Counted from the first letter of the stretch, positions 8,477 through 17,356 are shown. The stretch: 64,000 nucleotides of DNA from Bradyrhizobium acaciae (GCF_020889785.1 NZ_JACMYK010000001.1:62001-126000), one strand, 5' to 3'. Numbers and translations are program-made. Notes: a model not told the origin generated them from the sequence alone.

Positions 8477-9169
8477 ATGAAGCGTGCCCTGCCCTGGCTG
8501 ATATCCGCTATTCTCTTAGTCGCCTTCGGTGCATCGTTCTCCGAACTTCAACGCGTGCGAAAACGCTTCGGCGAAGCCACAACGTCAATTCACTATCATG
8601 TGCATGCGGATGTGCGCCGCGCGATCATCGCTCAGCAACTGACGAGAGTTGAAGTACCGATCGTGGTCGTCGGCGACAGTCTCATTGAAGCCGCGACGTT
8701 TCCGAGCGCGATCTGCGGACGCCCCGTGGTGAATGCTGGCATTGGCGGCGCCAAGCTGGCGGACTTCCGATCTACCGGCCTCGGGTTCCTCAGCGGGACC
8801 CATCCAGCCCTGATCGTCATCGCGCTCGGCATGAACGATGCGCTGGGCGGAAGTGAAACGTTCGAGAGCGACCTAGTCCAGCTCCTCAAACAGATCCGGC
8901 AGATTTCTCAGAACGTCGCAGCGTTCGGCATCTCGGAAGCAGAGTCCGGACCGCTCGTTGCGAACAGCGCCGCGCTCAACAACACAATCGCAAAGGAAAA
9001 CGAAACCTACGCGAAGATCATGGGCGCGGCATTCACGCCGTCCCCTTCGCTTGGCAGCCGCCACACGCTCGATGGTGTCCACCTGGCGCCCGCAGCCTAC
9101 CAGACATGGGCCAACTCTCTCTTCGCTGCAATCGAAGCCGCAGCTTGCCCGTCTGCGGCAATCAGATAA
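8477..9169 (+). CDS. Exported SGNH/GDSL-family hydrolase
   Basis: A 230-residue esterase-like protein with an N-terminal membrane or signal segment (LPWLISAILLVAFGA). The SGNH blocks are present: VVVGDSLIE with the nucleophile Ser, an NAGIGG glycine, IALGMND with the Asn, and DGVHLAP carrying the catalytic Asp and His. It probably removes acyl groups from a periplasmic glycan. The very next reading frame is the start of an acyltransferase-3 gene, a common partner in O-acetylation, but that gene is cut short here. The hydrolase itself appears intact. Confidence 0.8.
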   Translation: MKRALPWLISAILLVAFGASFSELQRVRKRFGEATTSIHYHVHADVRRAIIAQQLTRVEVPIVVVGDSLIEAATFPSAICGRPVVNAGIGGAKLADFRSTGLGFLSGTHPALIVIALGMNDALGGSETFESDLVQLLKQIRQISQNVAAFGISEAESGPLVANSAALNNTIAKENETYAKIMGAAFTPSPSLGSRHTLDGVHLAPAAYQTWANSLFAAIEAAACPSAAIR

Positions 9170-9174
9170 TCCGC

Positions 9175-9369
9175 ATGAAGGCCGACTACCGACCGGACAT
9201 TGACGGCTTGAGAGCGGTTGCTGTTTCAGCTGTGATCCTGTTCCACGCTCTTCCTGAGGCGCTTCCGGAGCCGAGATCGCAAGTGTCGAGAACGCGCTCA
9301 GGCCCCGACCGATGGTGCAGCCCATCGACAATAGCCAATTTTTCCCGAGACTCATTCGAGGGACCGTAG
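9175..9369 (+). pseudogene. Acyltransferase-3 (OafA-type) gene remnant
   Basis: The first 26 or so residues (YRPDIDGLRAVAVSAVILFHA) are the unmistakable N-terminus of an OafA/YrhL acyltransferase. Family members continue for over 350 residues with about ten membrane helices. Here homology stops near 9255 and the frame ends at 9369 with unrelated sequence. The 3' part has been deleted or replaced. The gene starts 6 bp after the SGNH hydrolase, its usual functional partner. Confidence 0.75.
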
Positions 9370-9982
9370 AACTACTGGACCAAGTCGCTGTGGCACAAAC
9401 TGCACTTTGCCCGCGAGGATCTCTCTGCATAGCATGGAAACCCTTCGAGGCCGGGGCTTCCAATGACATATGGTCTTCTGGATTCTTCTTCGACTAGCGG
9501 CCCAGATCAGTGCAGCTCGCGCGCTTCGACAATCGGCGGGCGTCGCGCAAAAGATGCAGTGTCCGAAACGCCTGGACTGCACCACGACGCTGCGATCATT
9601 TTCTTCGGCTTGCTTCCAGTCCTCGTAACAGCCGCCGCTTTGCTTTTCTGAACCTGGCCCGTTAACGCGGACGGGCCTGGTAGAAGGCCTCAGCAACCTG
9701 CCTTCCCTATAAGGCCCCCATAGGTTGCTGGGGCCGCTCTCATAAAAGCACCAGCGCCCCTACCGGCGCTGGTGCTGTAGTTGCGCAAGCGTTGTAGCAT
9801 GCCGCTGCGTGCAGAGATATTCCGCAAACTGGTCCCCGCAAAACAATGCACCATTGGTCTATGCGGAACTCGCCAACCGGCCCGAGCGAAGGTCAACGTG
9901 ACGCCGGTCACATCGCGCGTCGAGCCGCCGCATAAGGTCCTCCCTATCGCCGGAATGATCCGGTCAGCAAGGGAGCGAGCAG
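9370..9982. other. Gene-poor stretch after the truncated acyltransferase
   Basis: No convincing gene. A frame at 9463-9651 ends in a hydrophobic tail (IIFFGLLPVLVTAAALLF) but has a poor N-terminus. A hairpin lies at 9747-9776. Confidence 0.4.
9747..9776 (-). terminator. 12-bp hairpin, terminator-like on the minus strand
   Basis: AGCACCAGCGCC at 9747-9758 pairs with GGCGCTGGTGCT at 9765-9776 around a 6-nt loop. The T-run (TTTTAT) follows only when read on the minus strand. Confidence 0.5.
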
Positions 9983-10267
9983 ATGAACAAGGTTATTGTT
10001 GCCGTTGGTGTCACCATCGCACTTCTCTCGGGATCGTCGGCTTTCGCAGGCGGTCACGGCGGTGGTGGTGGCATGAGCGCCCATTCTTTCGCTGCGCCAG
10101 AAGTTGCTGTTGTCCGCGACCACCGCGGGTCCACGCAAGGCGAAGGCGGAGTGTCCGTCACCAATGCGTCGCGCGCTGACAACGGCCGACACTGCGGAGT
10201 GAGCTACGCCTGCGGAGCCAGCAATTATCCTGAAACAGGCACGCGGGATCATCGCACGGGTCATTGA
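9983..10267 (+). CDS. Small exported Gly/His-rich protein
   Basis: A 94-residue protein with a clear signal peptide (MNKVIVAVGVTIALLSG, cleavage after SAFA) and a GGHGGGGG stretch. The remaining 70 residues are polar with two Cys (HCGVSYACG). A GGGAG ribosome binding site precedes the start. No family is recognised. It resembles other small periplasmic proteins of this window (13510-13788, 13855-14115) in size and layout only. Confidence 0.6.
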   Translation: MNKVIVAVGVTIALLSGSSAFAGGHGGGGGMSAHSFAAPEVAVVRDHRGSTQGEGGVSVTNASRADNGRHCGVSYACGASNYPETGTRDHRTGH

Positions 10268-10384
10268 CGTCGACGGTCGGCACAGGGCGCGGTAAAGAAC
10301 AGCGCATGCCGCTATGCCGGCAGAGGGACGATTGCCCGTATCTTTACGGTACGGGCGGCAGCGTCGAATTGCTAAATCGCGCTC

Positions 10385-10579
10385 ATGCCGACAATCTATA
10401 TCCACCGAGGCGTCACGTTCAGCGTGACACGCCAATACGACGATCAATTCGAGATCATCATTGAGCTAGGTAAAGAGGTGCTGCATAGCACCGTGCGTAC
10501 GAGGTTGCCCGAATTGGCAAAGCGGCGCGCCGAAATGCTCATCAACCGAAAACTGAGAGATAGACTCAAGTCGGTATGA
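10385..10579 (+). CDS. Small hypothetical protein
   Basis: A 64-residue basic protein with an N-terminal strand part (YIHRGVTFSVTRQYDDQFEIII) and a C-terminal helix (ELAKRRAEMLINRKLRDRL). Codon use looks genuine. No family is recognised. It ends 31 bp before a decayed small gene. Confidence 0.5.
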   Translation: MPTIYIHRGVTFSVTRQYDDQFEIIIELGKEVLHSTVRTRLPELAKRRAEMLINRKLRDRLKSV

Positions 10580-10610
10580 GCGCGCTGGACGGCAAGTTGA
10601 GGGAAATTCC

Positions 10611-10857
10611 ATGATGCAGATGAAGGGCGACCGCCCCTACTCCGCCCCCGAGAAAGCCGCCCGCAGGATCATGGATCACGCCCGCGCGTTCGAGCCAGTG
10701 CAAGACGGCAGGATCTACATCGAGAAGATCAACTACCGGATGCTCGACCAGAACAAGGCGACGCCGGCCGAATACTGGGCTGGGCTTCGGCATGCGATCG
10801 GTCAGGATTGGCTCGAGCGAGATCGGGACGTTAGTGATGGGGCAAAGAGTTGTTCGC
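10611..10857 (+). pseudogene. Small rhizobial-type gene, C-terminus frameshifted
   Basis: The frame starts MQMKGDRPYS and reads PEKAARRIMDHARAFEP, IYIEKIN and ATPAEYWAGL, a pattern I recall from short rhizobial proteins of about 85 residues ending in a DLFA or ELFA tail. The same tail (KELFA, stop) appears near 10857 but in another frame, with a stop codon between. At least two small indels therefore separate it from the start. The open frame instead runs on to 11501 through unrelated decayed sequence, so that long frame is a composite. Confidence 0.55.
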
Positions 10858-10932
10858 CTAAAGTTGAAGTCCAAGACTCACATACTTCACTTGCGCCATC
10901 TTGCGAGTTAGCCACCGAACTGGTTTTTACAG

Positions 10933-11136
10933 GTGGCGTTTGCAATGGAAATTATTGGACGCCCGATGCGAGGTCGGTTCCTCGTTCGGCAAGGTGGCAA
11001 GGGCTGGATGGTCTACGACACCGAACTCAAAGGGCCGGCCCAAATAGAGAAGAATGGGGCGTTCGCAGAGAAGCTGACAAAAGAAGAAGCCGAGGCTCTG
11101 GCGAAGCGGCTGGCGACTCGCAAAGCCGGCTCATAA
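10933..11136 (+). CDS. Small hypothetical protein
   Basis: A 67-residue basic protein (63 if MEIIGRP is the start). It has a strand-rich core (RGRFLVRQGGKGWMVYD) and a Lys/Glu/Ala helix (LTKEEAEALAKRLATRKAGS). It looks complete and well conserved in style, unlike the overlapping long frame. No family name is known to me. It sits directly before the decayed ligase gene. Confidence 0.55.
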   Translation: MAFAMEIIGRPMRGRFLVRQGGKGWMVYDTELKGPAQIEKNGAFAEKLTKEEAEALAKRLATRKAGS

Positions 11137-11152
11137 TACCTACCTTCCGGTC

Positions 11153-11501
11153 ATGCCGAAATTCGAGTTCTGCCTGCCAACGCTCGGGAAGACGGTTCCT
11201 GCAGGCCCGGAATGGTTCCACGAGATCAATACGACGGCTACCACCGCCTCGAGCGCGACGGAGACCGCGTCCGATTGATCACAAAGGCGGCAACGATTGG
11301 ACCAAAGCGTTTCCCTGGATCGTCGAGAACGCTCTGAAGAATCGCAACGTTTGTCAAGATGGCGAGTCGATCGTCCGCGGCGGCCTGGCGAAGCTGTCGC
11401 TCGGTTCATCGTTGATCCATGCATCAAGCGTCATTTCCTACATCGGCATCCCGATCGAGGTGTATGGCTGCTTTCCAGCTCTCTCATCGGTGCGCGCATA
11501 G
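11153..11501 (+). pseudogene. Decayed ATP-dependent DNA ligase domain
   Basis: The start MPKFEFCLPTLGKTVPAGP matches the beginning of small LigD-type ligases of this group. It continues as PEWFHEI and then loses frame. The next frame reads YDGYHRLERDGDRVRLITK, and after another shift GGNDWTKAFPWIVENALKNR. The first missing base falls in the codon for the adenylated Lys (HEI-K-YDG), so the enzyme would be dead even if read through. Homology fades after about 11390, leaving only the first third of the adenylation domain. An intact related ligase lies at 12454-13377. Confidence 0.75.
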
Positions 11502-11600
11502 GGCGGTCCCCCTTCGCTGGCCCAATGCCTTAGGAACAGCACGGGGCAGCCCGAGTTCATCCCGGGATGAGAGACCAGGAGCATTCCCGTGCCCTTCACA

Positions 11601-11819
11601 ATGGCATGCGCCAAAGATCTTGAACTCATCGCTCTGCGCGAGCTCCGCAGTCTCCCAGGCGGAGAGCATGTCTGCCACGTCGAAATCAACCCTTCCGGTA
11701 CTGATTGGACTTTGGTGCCCATCACGCGTGATGGCGCTGATCAAGCGCAGGTCCTCATCTCGGCAAAGACCACCGAACTAAGGCTGAAGCAGCGGTACTC
11801 GGTCCGATTCGATTGGTGA
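11601..11819 (+). CDS. Small hypothetical protein
   Basis: A 72-residue protein read from MACAKDLELIALRELRSLPGG. An upstream Met at 11589 adds four residues. Strand segments (HVCHVEINPSGTDWTLVPI) and a helix (AQVLISAKTTELRLKQRYSV) suggest a small alpha/beta fold. Function is unknown, and no partner is apparent. Confidence 0.55.
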   Translation: MACAKDLELIALRELRSLPGGEHVCHVEINPSGTDWTLVPITRDGADQAQVLISAKTTELRLKQRYSVRFDW

Positions 11820-12064
11820 GCGACAGGGATTCATTGCAGCGTCTTGGTCCCGTCTCCAAAGAGCGCCGGGACCATTTATTCGGGTCGTGCGATACGTGCG
11901 CCCGCTGACCAGAACATGCCCATTTGAGCCACGTGACTTTTTTGACCATCTCGCGCACGTCCTGAACCCACATCATATAGGTCAGCAATGCAATTGCTGA
12001 GAGCTAGGGGCTCTGAAACGTTATGAGCTTCCCGGCCACGAGGCGTGCCAGTTCCCGCCTCCCG

Positions 12065-12289
12065 TTAGTGCCGGCGCGCGACCCACATCCCGATCAGGAA
12101 GGCGACGATGAGCGACTGCAGGGGCGCCTCAGAGGCAACCGGGCGAAGCCGCTCGGCCCAGCGCAGCGCGACATCCTGCGAAGGCCGCTGGGGCTGTCGA
12201 CGGGGCGCTTCGGAAGTCCGACCGCTGCCGTCCTGCTCCTCGACTAGCCCCGAAGCTTCCGTCATGGCCGAGGCTTCTTTCATATCCAT
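12065..12289 (-). CDS. Small protein with C-terminal membrane anchor
   Basis: A 74-residue protein with a polar, charged N-terminal half and a hydrophobic C-terminus (APLQSLIVAFLIGMWVARR). The layout recalls ElaB/YqjD (DUF883-like) tail-anchored proteins but the sequence is not diagnostic. An AGGAGAG ribosome binding site lies 6 nt before the ATG. It follows another tiny minus-strand gene by 17 bp. Confidence 0.6.
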   Translation of the reverse strand: MDMKEASAMTEASGLVEEQDGSGRTSEAPRRQPQRPSQDVALRWAERLRPVASEAPLQSLIVAFLIGMWVARRH

Positions 12290-12306
12290 CCGGCTCTCCT
12301 ATAGGG

Positions 12307-12414
12307 TCAGGCGGACTTCCGCGGCGGCTTGGCTTCTTCGCTGTCTTTGCCGCTCTGGCAAAACGCGAGGTAAGATCGCCAGTTCCAATCGCCCACTGGA
12401 ACGTTGGCGACCAT
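12307..12414 (-). CDS. Very small hypothetical protein
   Basis: A 35-residue protein read from the Met before VANVPVGDWNWRSYLAFCQ, with a basic tail (KPPRKSA). The Trp-rich WNWRSYL segment recalls short rhizobial proteins. A longer upstream frame to 12696 is antisense to the ligase and is rejected. The gene is divergent from the ligase with 39 bp between starts. Confidence 0.4.
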   Translation of the reverse strand: MVANVPVGDWNWRSYLAFCQSGKDSEEAKPPRKSA

Positions 12415-12453
12415 GCCCGTTTGAATCAGCTCATTGTTTTGTGGAGTTGCGAT

Positions 12454-13377
12454 GTGGCGTTTCAGCGGAGGAAGCCCGAGGCGATCGGAGCGAAGGCGCT
12501 CTTCCCCGGCTTCATCGCGCCGGCGCTGGCGTCGCCGATCGACAAGGTGCCAAGCGGCACCCGATGGATCCATGAGATCAAGTTTGATGGTTATCGCGTC
12601 CAGACCCATCTCGCGAACGAAACCGTGACCATCTTCACCCGCCGCGGTCATGACTGGACCAAACGGTTCAAGAAGGTCGCCGACGATGCCTGGCACATCT
12701 CTGCCGCCTCGGCGATCATCGATGGTGAGATTGTCGTTCCGGCAACGGACGGCACCACCGACTTCTCAGTGCTACAGAACGAGCTCCGAGGAAAATCCAG
12801 CAAGATCGCCATGGTTGCGTTCGATCTGCTCTATCTCAACGGTCGGGATCTCCGGAAGCTCCCCCTAAAGGAGCGCAAGGCCGTGCTGAAGAAGCTCATT
12901 GCATACACCGCCATCCAATTTAGCGAAAGCTTCGAGGTCGACGGCCCCGAGATGTTTGCCCATGCCTGCAAGCTGGGCTATGAGGGCGTCGTGTCAAAGG
13001 TCGCCGACAGCCTTTATCCGACCGGTACCCGCAGCCGCAACTGGGTGAAGAAGACGTGCGCCCAGCGCGAGACGCTGACCATTGCGGGCTTCGCGCTCGA
13101 CGGCAATGATTGGGACGGTATCTATGTCGGCCGGCGCCGGGGTGACGCGTTGATTTATGCCGGCAAAGTCGATCATGGCTTTGATAAAGCCTCAGCCGCC
13201 GACCTTCGCCAACGCCTGACCCCGCTGATCCGCAAGACCCAGCCCTACACCAAGCGCATCAGGCACAAAGGGATCTGGGTCGAGCCGAAGATCCTCGCCG
13301 AGATCGAGTACCGCGCGAAATCAGCCGAGGGCAAAGTGCGGCATCCCTTCTTCCGTGGCGTGCGTGAGGACCTGTGA
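12454..13377 (+). CDS. Stand-alone ATP-dependent DNA ligase (LigD/LigC type)
   Basis: A 307-residue ligase that seals DNA nicks using ATP. The adenylation domain carries the nucleophilic Lys43 in EIKFDGYR, followed by FTRRGHDWTKRF, IIDGEIVVP, VAFDLLYLNG, GYEGVVSKV and WVKKTC (motifs I to V). The OB-fold follows and ends near the C-terminus with GKVRHPFFRGVREDL. The primase/polymerase and phosphoesterase domains of full LigD are absent. A GTG start at 12454 has a GGAG site 7 nt upstream. The TTG at 12421 gives a poorer N-terminus. Such ligases usually act in Ku-dependent end joining or repair, but no ku gene is in the window. Confidence 0.9.
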   Translation: MAFQRRKPEAIGAKALFPGFIAPALASPIDKVPSGTRWIHEIKFDGYRVQTHLANETVTIFTRRGHDWTKRFKKVADDAWHISAASAIIDGEIVVPATDGTTDFSVLQNELRGKSSKIAMVAFDLLYLNGRDLRKLPLKERKAVLKKLIAYTAIQFSESFEVDGPEMFAHACKLGYEGVVSKVADSLYPTGTRSRNWVKKTCAQRETLTIAGFALDGNDWDGIYVGRRRGDALIYAGKVDHGFDKASAADLRQRLTPLIRKTQPYTKRIRHKGIWVEPKILAEIEYRAKSAEGKVRHPFFRGVREDL

Positions 13378-13509
13378 GTGAGCCACCGAACCGCAGTCAT
13401 ATCTCTCCCTGCTGCCTTTCACTGAACATCGCATGAACGCACCGTTCAGCCATCGTTGTAGTAACTGAACGGAAGATCATTGATGGCTGCAATCAAGGGA
13501 GGGAGCTCT

Positions 13510-13788
13510 ATGTCGAAGAGGATTTTGATTAGCGGATTTTCCGCCTGCGTTCTTTTGCTGGCACCGGTCATGTCAGCATCTGCACTACCCGTTGCGACAC
13601 CAAATTCGCTGACCGGTGACGACAGTGCCGTCATTCAAGTCAAAGGCGGACATGGGCACGGACACGGACATGGTTGGGGTCATCATGGCGGCCGAGGCCA
13701 TCACTACGGCTGGGGCCACGGTCACCACCGCGGGTGGCACCGAGGGCATCATTATGGATGGGGACATCACCACCAACATCGCCGCTGA
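13510..13788 (+). CDS. Exported His/Gly-rich repeat protein
   Basis: A 92-residue protein. A strong GGGAGGGAG site precedes MSKRILISGFSACVLLLAPV, a signal peptide ending near SASA. The C-terminal half is nearly all Gly, His, Trp and Tyr in GHGHGHGWGHHGG-type repeats, which would bind divalent metals such as nickel, copper or zinc. Low complexity gives open shadows on other frames. A metal-buffering periplasmic role is inferred from composition only. Confidence 0.65.
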   Translation: MSKRILISGFSACVLLLAPVMSASALPVATPNSLTGDDSAVIQVKGGHGHGHGHGWGHHGGRGHHYGWGHGHHRGWHRGHHYGWGHHHQHRR

Positions 13789-13854
13789 TCGGACCACAGG
13801 AACTTTGCTCCACCTGTGATGTTAAACGGCGGTTCAATTACCAGGAGGAGCACC

Positions 13855-14115
13855 ATGAGAACGTTTTTGCTGACCGGCGTGTTGGCGGTTGCCGGATTTT
13901 CTGTCGTCGCGCCAATCGCCACCACACCTGCATCAGCTCAAGTAGCAGTTGAGACCCCGTTTGGTGGAGTGGCGGTGGGACCGCGAGGGTATTACCGCGA
14001 CTACGATCGGCCGGCTTATCGTGCTTACGGATACGATCGCGGCTATCGCGGTTGCCGCACAGTCACGATTGAACGTGATGACGGATCCGTGCGCAGGATC
14101 CGCCGTTGCGACTAG
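13855..14115 (+). CDS. Small exported Tyr/Arg-rich protein
   Basis: An 86-residue protein with an AGGAGG site and a signal peptide (MRTFLLTGVLAVAGFSVVAP, cleavage near ASA). The mature part is rich in Tyr, Arg and Asp (YYRDYDRPAYRAYGYDRGY) and ends in a short basic, Cys-containing strand (CRTVTIERDDGSVRRIRRC). The two Cys could pair. The type is common in rhizobia with no assigned role. A strong terminator follows. Confidence 0.7.
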   Translation: MRTFLLTGVLAVAGFSVVAPIATTPASAQVAVETPFGGVAVGPRGYYRDYDRPAYRAYGYDRGYRGCRTVTIERDDGSVRRIRRCD

Positions 14116-14132
14116 CTGCTCTTAACTATCCG

Positions 14133-14165
14133 AGGCCGCCACGTTGGCGGCCTTTCTCATTTTTA
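14133..14165 (+). terminator. Intrinsic terminator
   Basis: AGGCCGCCA at 14133-14141 pairs with TGGCGGCCT at 14145-14153 around a 3-nt loop, followed by TTCTCATTTTT. It ends the 13855-14115 transcript. Confidence 0.8.
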
Positions 14166-14321
14166 ATCTGGTACCCATTCCTTTTGAGCATTGCATGACC
14201 TCCGTTGGAACCACACTGCTTAACGACGCGCTCGCTCCGACTTCGTGGCACGCACTGCACAAGATCTAACTGGAACTCCTCAATTCCCCCAGCGTTTGCG
14301 GGGTAGTGGGATCGCGAAGTC

Positions 14322-14660
14322 ATGAAATGGATTTTAGTCGTATTGGTTGGTGGCGTAGCGCCGGTTCAGACCGATCTTGTGTTCGAGAAGCTCTCCGATT
14401 GCTTGACCGCTGAGGAGCAGTTGCAACAAACTTATGCGAACGCATACAGCGCATTGGGTCAACGCGCGATGATGGATAACGACGAATTCGACAGGCGCCG
14501 TGGCCGCCACCACCGTCGAGCTCGGAAGGAAGCCGCCGGGAAAATTGCGAATGCCGGGACCTGCATTCCGCATAATGGCACGGATCAGCCAATCACCTCT
14601 CTGGATCAGCCAGCGCCGGCGCCTCAGCCACCCTCGCCCACACCAAGCCCAAAGCCATAG
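14322..14660 (+). CDS. Small exported-type hypothetical protein with Pro-rich tail
   Basis: A 112-residue protein starting MKWILVVLVGGVAPVQTDLVF, a short hydrophobic leader. A helical charged middle follows (KLSDCLTAEEQLQQTY; RRRGRHHRRARKEAAGKI), then a GTCIPH motif and a Pro/Ser tail (APAPQPPSPTPSPKP). I recall similar rhizobial proteins sharing the QTDLVFEKLSDCL segment. Function is unknown. Confidence 0.6.
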   Translation: MKWILVVLVGGVAPVQTDLVFEKLSDCLTAEEQLQQTYANAYSALGQRAMMDNDEFDRRRGRHHRRARKEAAGKIANAGTCIPHNGTDQPITSLDQPAPAPQPPSPTPSPKP

Positions 14661-14969
14661 AGCTAACTCTTAGCTGACGCACTGTCACAACCGCTCGAGT
14701 TGCGGCAACGCTCTCGCGCGCCGAAGCGGCCCATCCATTCAGGACGAGGGGCCGCGACTGTGGCCTTCTTGGTTCGGCTGGCCGTCCACCCGGCGCAGCG
14801 CCGCGGGAGCCCTGCCCGGCCGCACGATGAACACACGCAATGGTGTTAAGGCGCGCGCTTAAACGCAAACACGCTCCCCACCGCGATCTGCAGCCCCAGG
14901 CCACAAAGTCCCTATAAATGCAATCGGGCGCACGCTCGGGCAAGAAATAACCCCGTGAGAGGCGCCGCC
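14661..14969. other. Intergenic stretch without a supported gene
   Basis: Only antisense-type frames are open here. No promoter or hairpin stands out. Confidence 0.4.
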
Positions 14970-16397
14970 ATGGCCGAGAATCACACCCTTCCATCGTTCG
15001 ATGATATGCCATCGTTCGATGACATTCCGGACAGCCAACAGGCTCCAGCACAGGCTTCTCAGCCTGAGCGGCCGCTCATGTTCGATGACTTGCCGTCGTT
15101 CGACGACATGCCGGCTAGCGCGGCACGCCCCCAAGCCGAAAGCTTCGTTCCACGTACAGCCCGCCGTGTGGCTCACGAAATCCCCGGTGCTGCAGGAGGA
15201 TGGGCACGAATGGGGGCTGGCGCAGTAGCTGCTCCATTTTTTGCCCGGCCGCTCCTGCGATCCCCTTTATTGGTGCTGTCGGTGGAGCGCTTCTCGGAGG
15301 GTATCTCGGCGATAAAGCTGGTAAGGCCGGCTTCGATGCGATTGGCGTTCACGACGAAGATATATTGGCCGCCAACGCTGAGGCTCATCCAACTGAACAA
15401 TTTATCGAAAGCGCTGCGACTAACATGCTCGGCGCTGGTCCTGCTCGTGGAGTTGGCCTCGCCGCTCGTGGCGTTGCTGGTGGAGCAATGGCGGCGATAG
15501 GAGCTGGCCAAGAGTATGCTTAAACCGGGAAGGTGGACGCTACCCATCTCGCTGTTGAAGCCGCTCTTGGCACCGCCAATGCCTGGCGCCAATCCTCTCG
15601 GCAGCCGCTTGCAAGGGATCGGAGCATCCGCCGTTCGGAAGGTCGCCGGCCGACCCAATGTCGACCTCAATCCAGCAGCGCAGGACCAGGCACAGGTATC
15701 ACAGCAGCCCGTCGTGGAAGGCGAAGCAGCGACCGTCCAGACTGCGCCTCCGGAGACTGGCGACACGGTAGGTAATCCTCAGTCGAGTCCGGAGCGATCT
15801 GATCGGGTCTACGGGAAAGATACCGCGCCATCAGAACAAGGCGACATGCTGACGACTGGAGATGTAGACCCGGCATCAGAGGCAGCGTTACCCGATCAAC
15901 TCGAGGGGAAGCCAGCGCGCTAACCTGCGCCGCAGCCAGCACAAGAGCCAGACCAACCACCAGTGGTTCGTCCTGCACAACAGGCGGAGGGTGTTCGGCT
16001 GCCCTCGGTTGACGAGATGCCGAGTGAGCCTGGACCTACTCGCGATGCCTCGATGCCTGCTCGTCCGACCGGTGGCGATAAACTCCAAGGCGAAGTAGGC
16101 GCCGAGGGACTGCTCGATGACAATCACCCGCAGACTGACCTGACGGACATGACGCCCGGCTCCAAGTCGCCCACCGTACGTGACCTGATGGGCAAACTCT
16201 TGAACGACGAAGGCGGTTGGGTCGACCACGGCAAGATTGTCGACGATCTCAAGTCCAAGCTCAAGGGATCGGCTTTTCTCCATTCATTCTTGGAGCCGGG
16301 GCACAGGCCGACGAAGAGCTATATCGCCCGCGGCGTGCACGATGACAATCTCAGCCCCCAGGAAGAGTATGCACGCTCGCTCTCGGACGAACTCTAG
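14970..16397 (+). pseudogene. Decayed phage-type structural protein gene
   Basis: The start MAENHTLPSFDDMPSFDDIP, with repeated PSFDD(M/I)P motifs, and a following Gly/Ala-rich hydrophobic segment (FIGAVGGALLGGYLGDKAGKAG) recall very long phage or prophage structural proteins. The reading crosses three frames: frame shift near 15210-15255, a stop at 15521 with a return to the first frame, and an in-frame TAA at 15921-15923. It then continues coherently (VRPAQQAEGVRLPSVDEMPSEPGP) to a stop at 16397. Only the N-terminal part and a later helical piece remain. It abuts a broken resolvase gene on the other strand. Confidence 0.65.
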
Positions 16398-16815
16398 TGC
16401 GCAAGGCGAAAGAGCAGCACGTCATTGACGGTGGACCAAGGCTGCCCGGTCGGCGTGGCAACGTAGCGCGCGTTCAGGACGCGCGGGATCTCGCGAGCTG
16501 ACTTTCCCTCAAGCTCCGCGAAGATCGGTGCCAGTGCCCTCGCCCGCTCGACTGCGCCTCTTTGGCCTCGCGTCCGTAATCGCGCAGGCCGCCGAGCTGA
16601 GTGGCCCGGCTTTGCGCCGCCTTCAGCGCTGCCTTGCTCCGTTCGCTGATCAGCGCGCGCTCTTTCTGCGCGACGGCGGCGTACATGTGCAGCATGAACG
16701 GGTCGACGTTGCGGCTCGGCTCCGTGACGATGAAGGGCACGCGCTTGGACATCAGCCCCGCGGTGAAAGCGACATCACGCGAGAGCCGGTCAAGCTTGGC
16801 CACGATAGAAGTGCG
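16394..16815 (-). pseudogene. Serine resolvase remnant, N-truncated and frameshifted
   Basis: The minus strand reads [18 protein letters not shown], then [38 protein letters not shown] (given in part) and [16 protein letters not shown], typical of a resolvase catalytic domain after the first 70 residues. Near 16540 one base is lost or gained. The other frame carries on as [36 protein letters not shown] and a stop at 16394. The N-terminal part with the catalytic Ser is missing. The stop overlaps the stop of the convergent phage-type pseudogene. Confidence 0.75.
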
Positions 16816-16960
16816 GACGAGCTTGTGGGTGGCGTGCTAACACGCTTTCCAGCCTTAGCCATGTTGATCGACCCTTCGATGGTTGAGGTTAGGGCCGGAC
16901 CGGAAGTGACGGCTTCCGCCCGGCCAAAAACGGGGGCGCCCTTCCACTGGTCGCGACCCC

Positions 16961-17283
16961 ATGGTCTCATCTCGGATACCTGCCGCCACCGTTGCCGCCG
17001 TCGATGCGTGGGGCGCGGAGCGCGAAACGACGCGGTCGGATGCTATCCGCCAACTGGTCGAGCTCGGATTGACCATACGACCGAGGCGCGCTCCGCGCTC
17101 GAAGATCAGCAGAATCGTAAAAACACAAAGCAGCGGGCTCGTGAACTAGCGAGCAACGCAATCGACAAGGCGCGCGACCCTACAGCCAGCCCGGACGATC
17201 AATCGGACCGCAAGCGCAAGCTCGTCAAGGGGCCGGAGGAATTTCAGGGCGTGCGGCGTGATCAGCCGAACCGAAAGGCGTGA
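16961..17283 (+). pseudogene. Ribbon-helix-helix type regulator, frameshifted
   Basis: The frame from 16961 reads MVSSRIPAATVAAVDAWG, then TRSDAIRQLVELGLTI, a typical RHH/CopG N-terminal DNA-binding domain. It then breaks near 17080. The next frame continues QRARELASNAIDKARDP, then RKRKLVKGPEEF and a stop at 17283. That is the expected C-terminus (helix plus KGP.EF motif) of this rhizobial family. A single indel would explain it, so this may be a sequencing error rather than decay. Confidence 0.65.
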
Positions 17284-17356
17284 ACAAAGCAATCAGCCGA
17301 CGGGATCGAAAGCCCGCGCCACGCGTTGACTGTAGAGCCCAAGTGGGAGGTCAACA

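Noticed and set aside
10611..11501. A 296-residue plus-strand open frame
   Set aside because: It joins a decayed small gene, the wrong frame of the 10933-11136 gene and part of the broken ligase. It is a composite, not one protein.
13510..13788. The His/Gly repeats as a CRISPR-like or tandem DNA repeat array
   Set aside because: The repeats are codon-level low complexity in a signal-peptide protein, with no constant repeat/spacer lengths.
16528..17283. A 251-residue plus-strand frame
   Set aside because: Its first half is antisense to the resolvase remnant and its last part is the C-terminus of the frameshifted RHH regulator.
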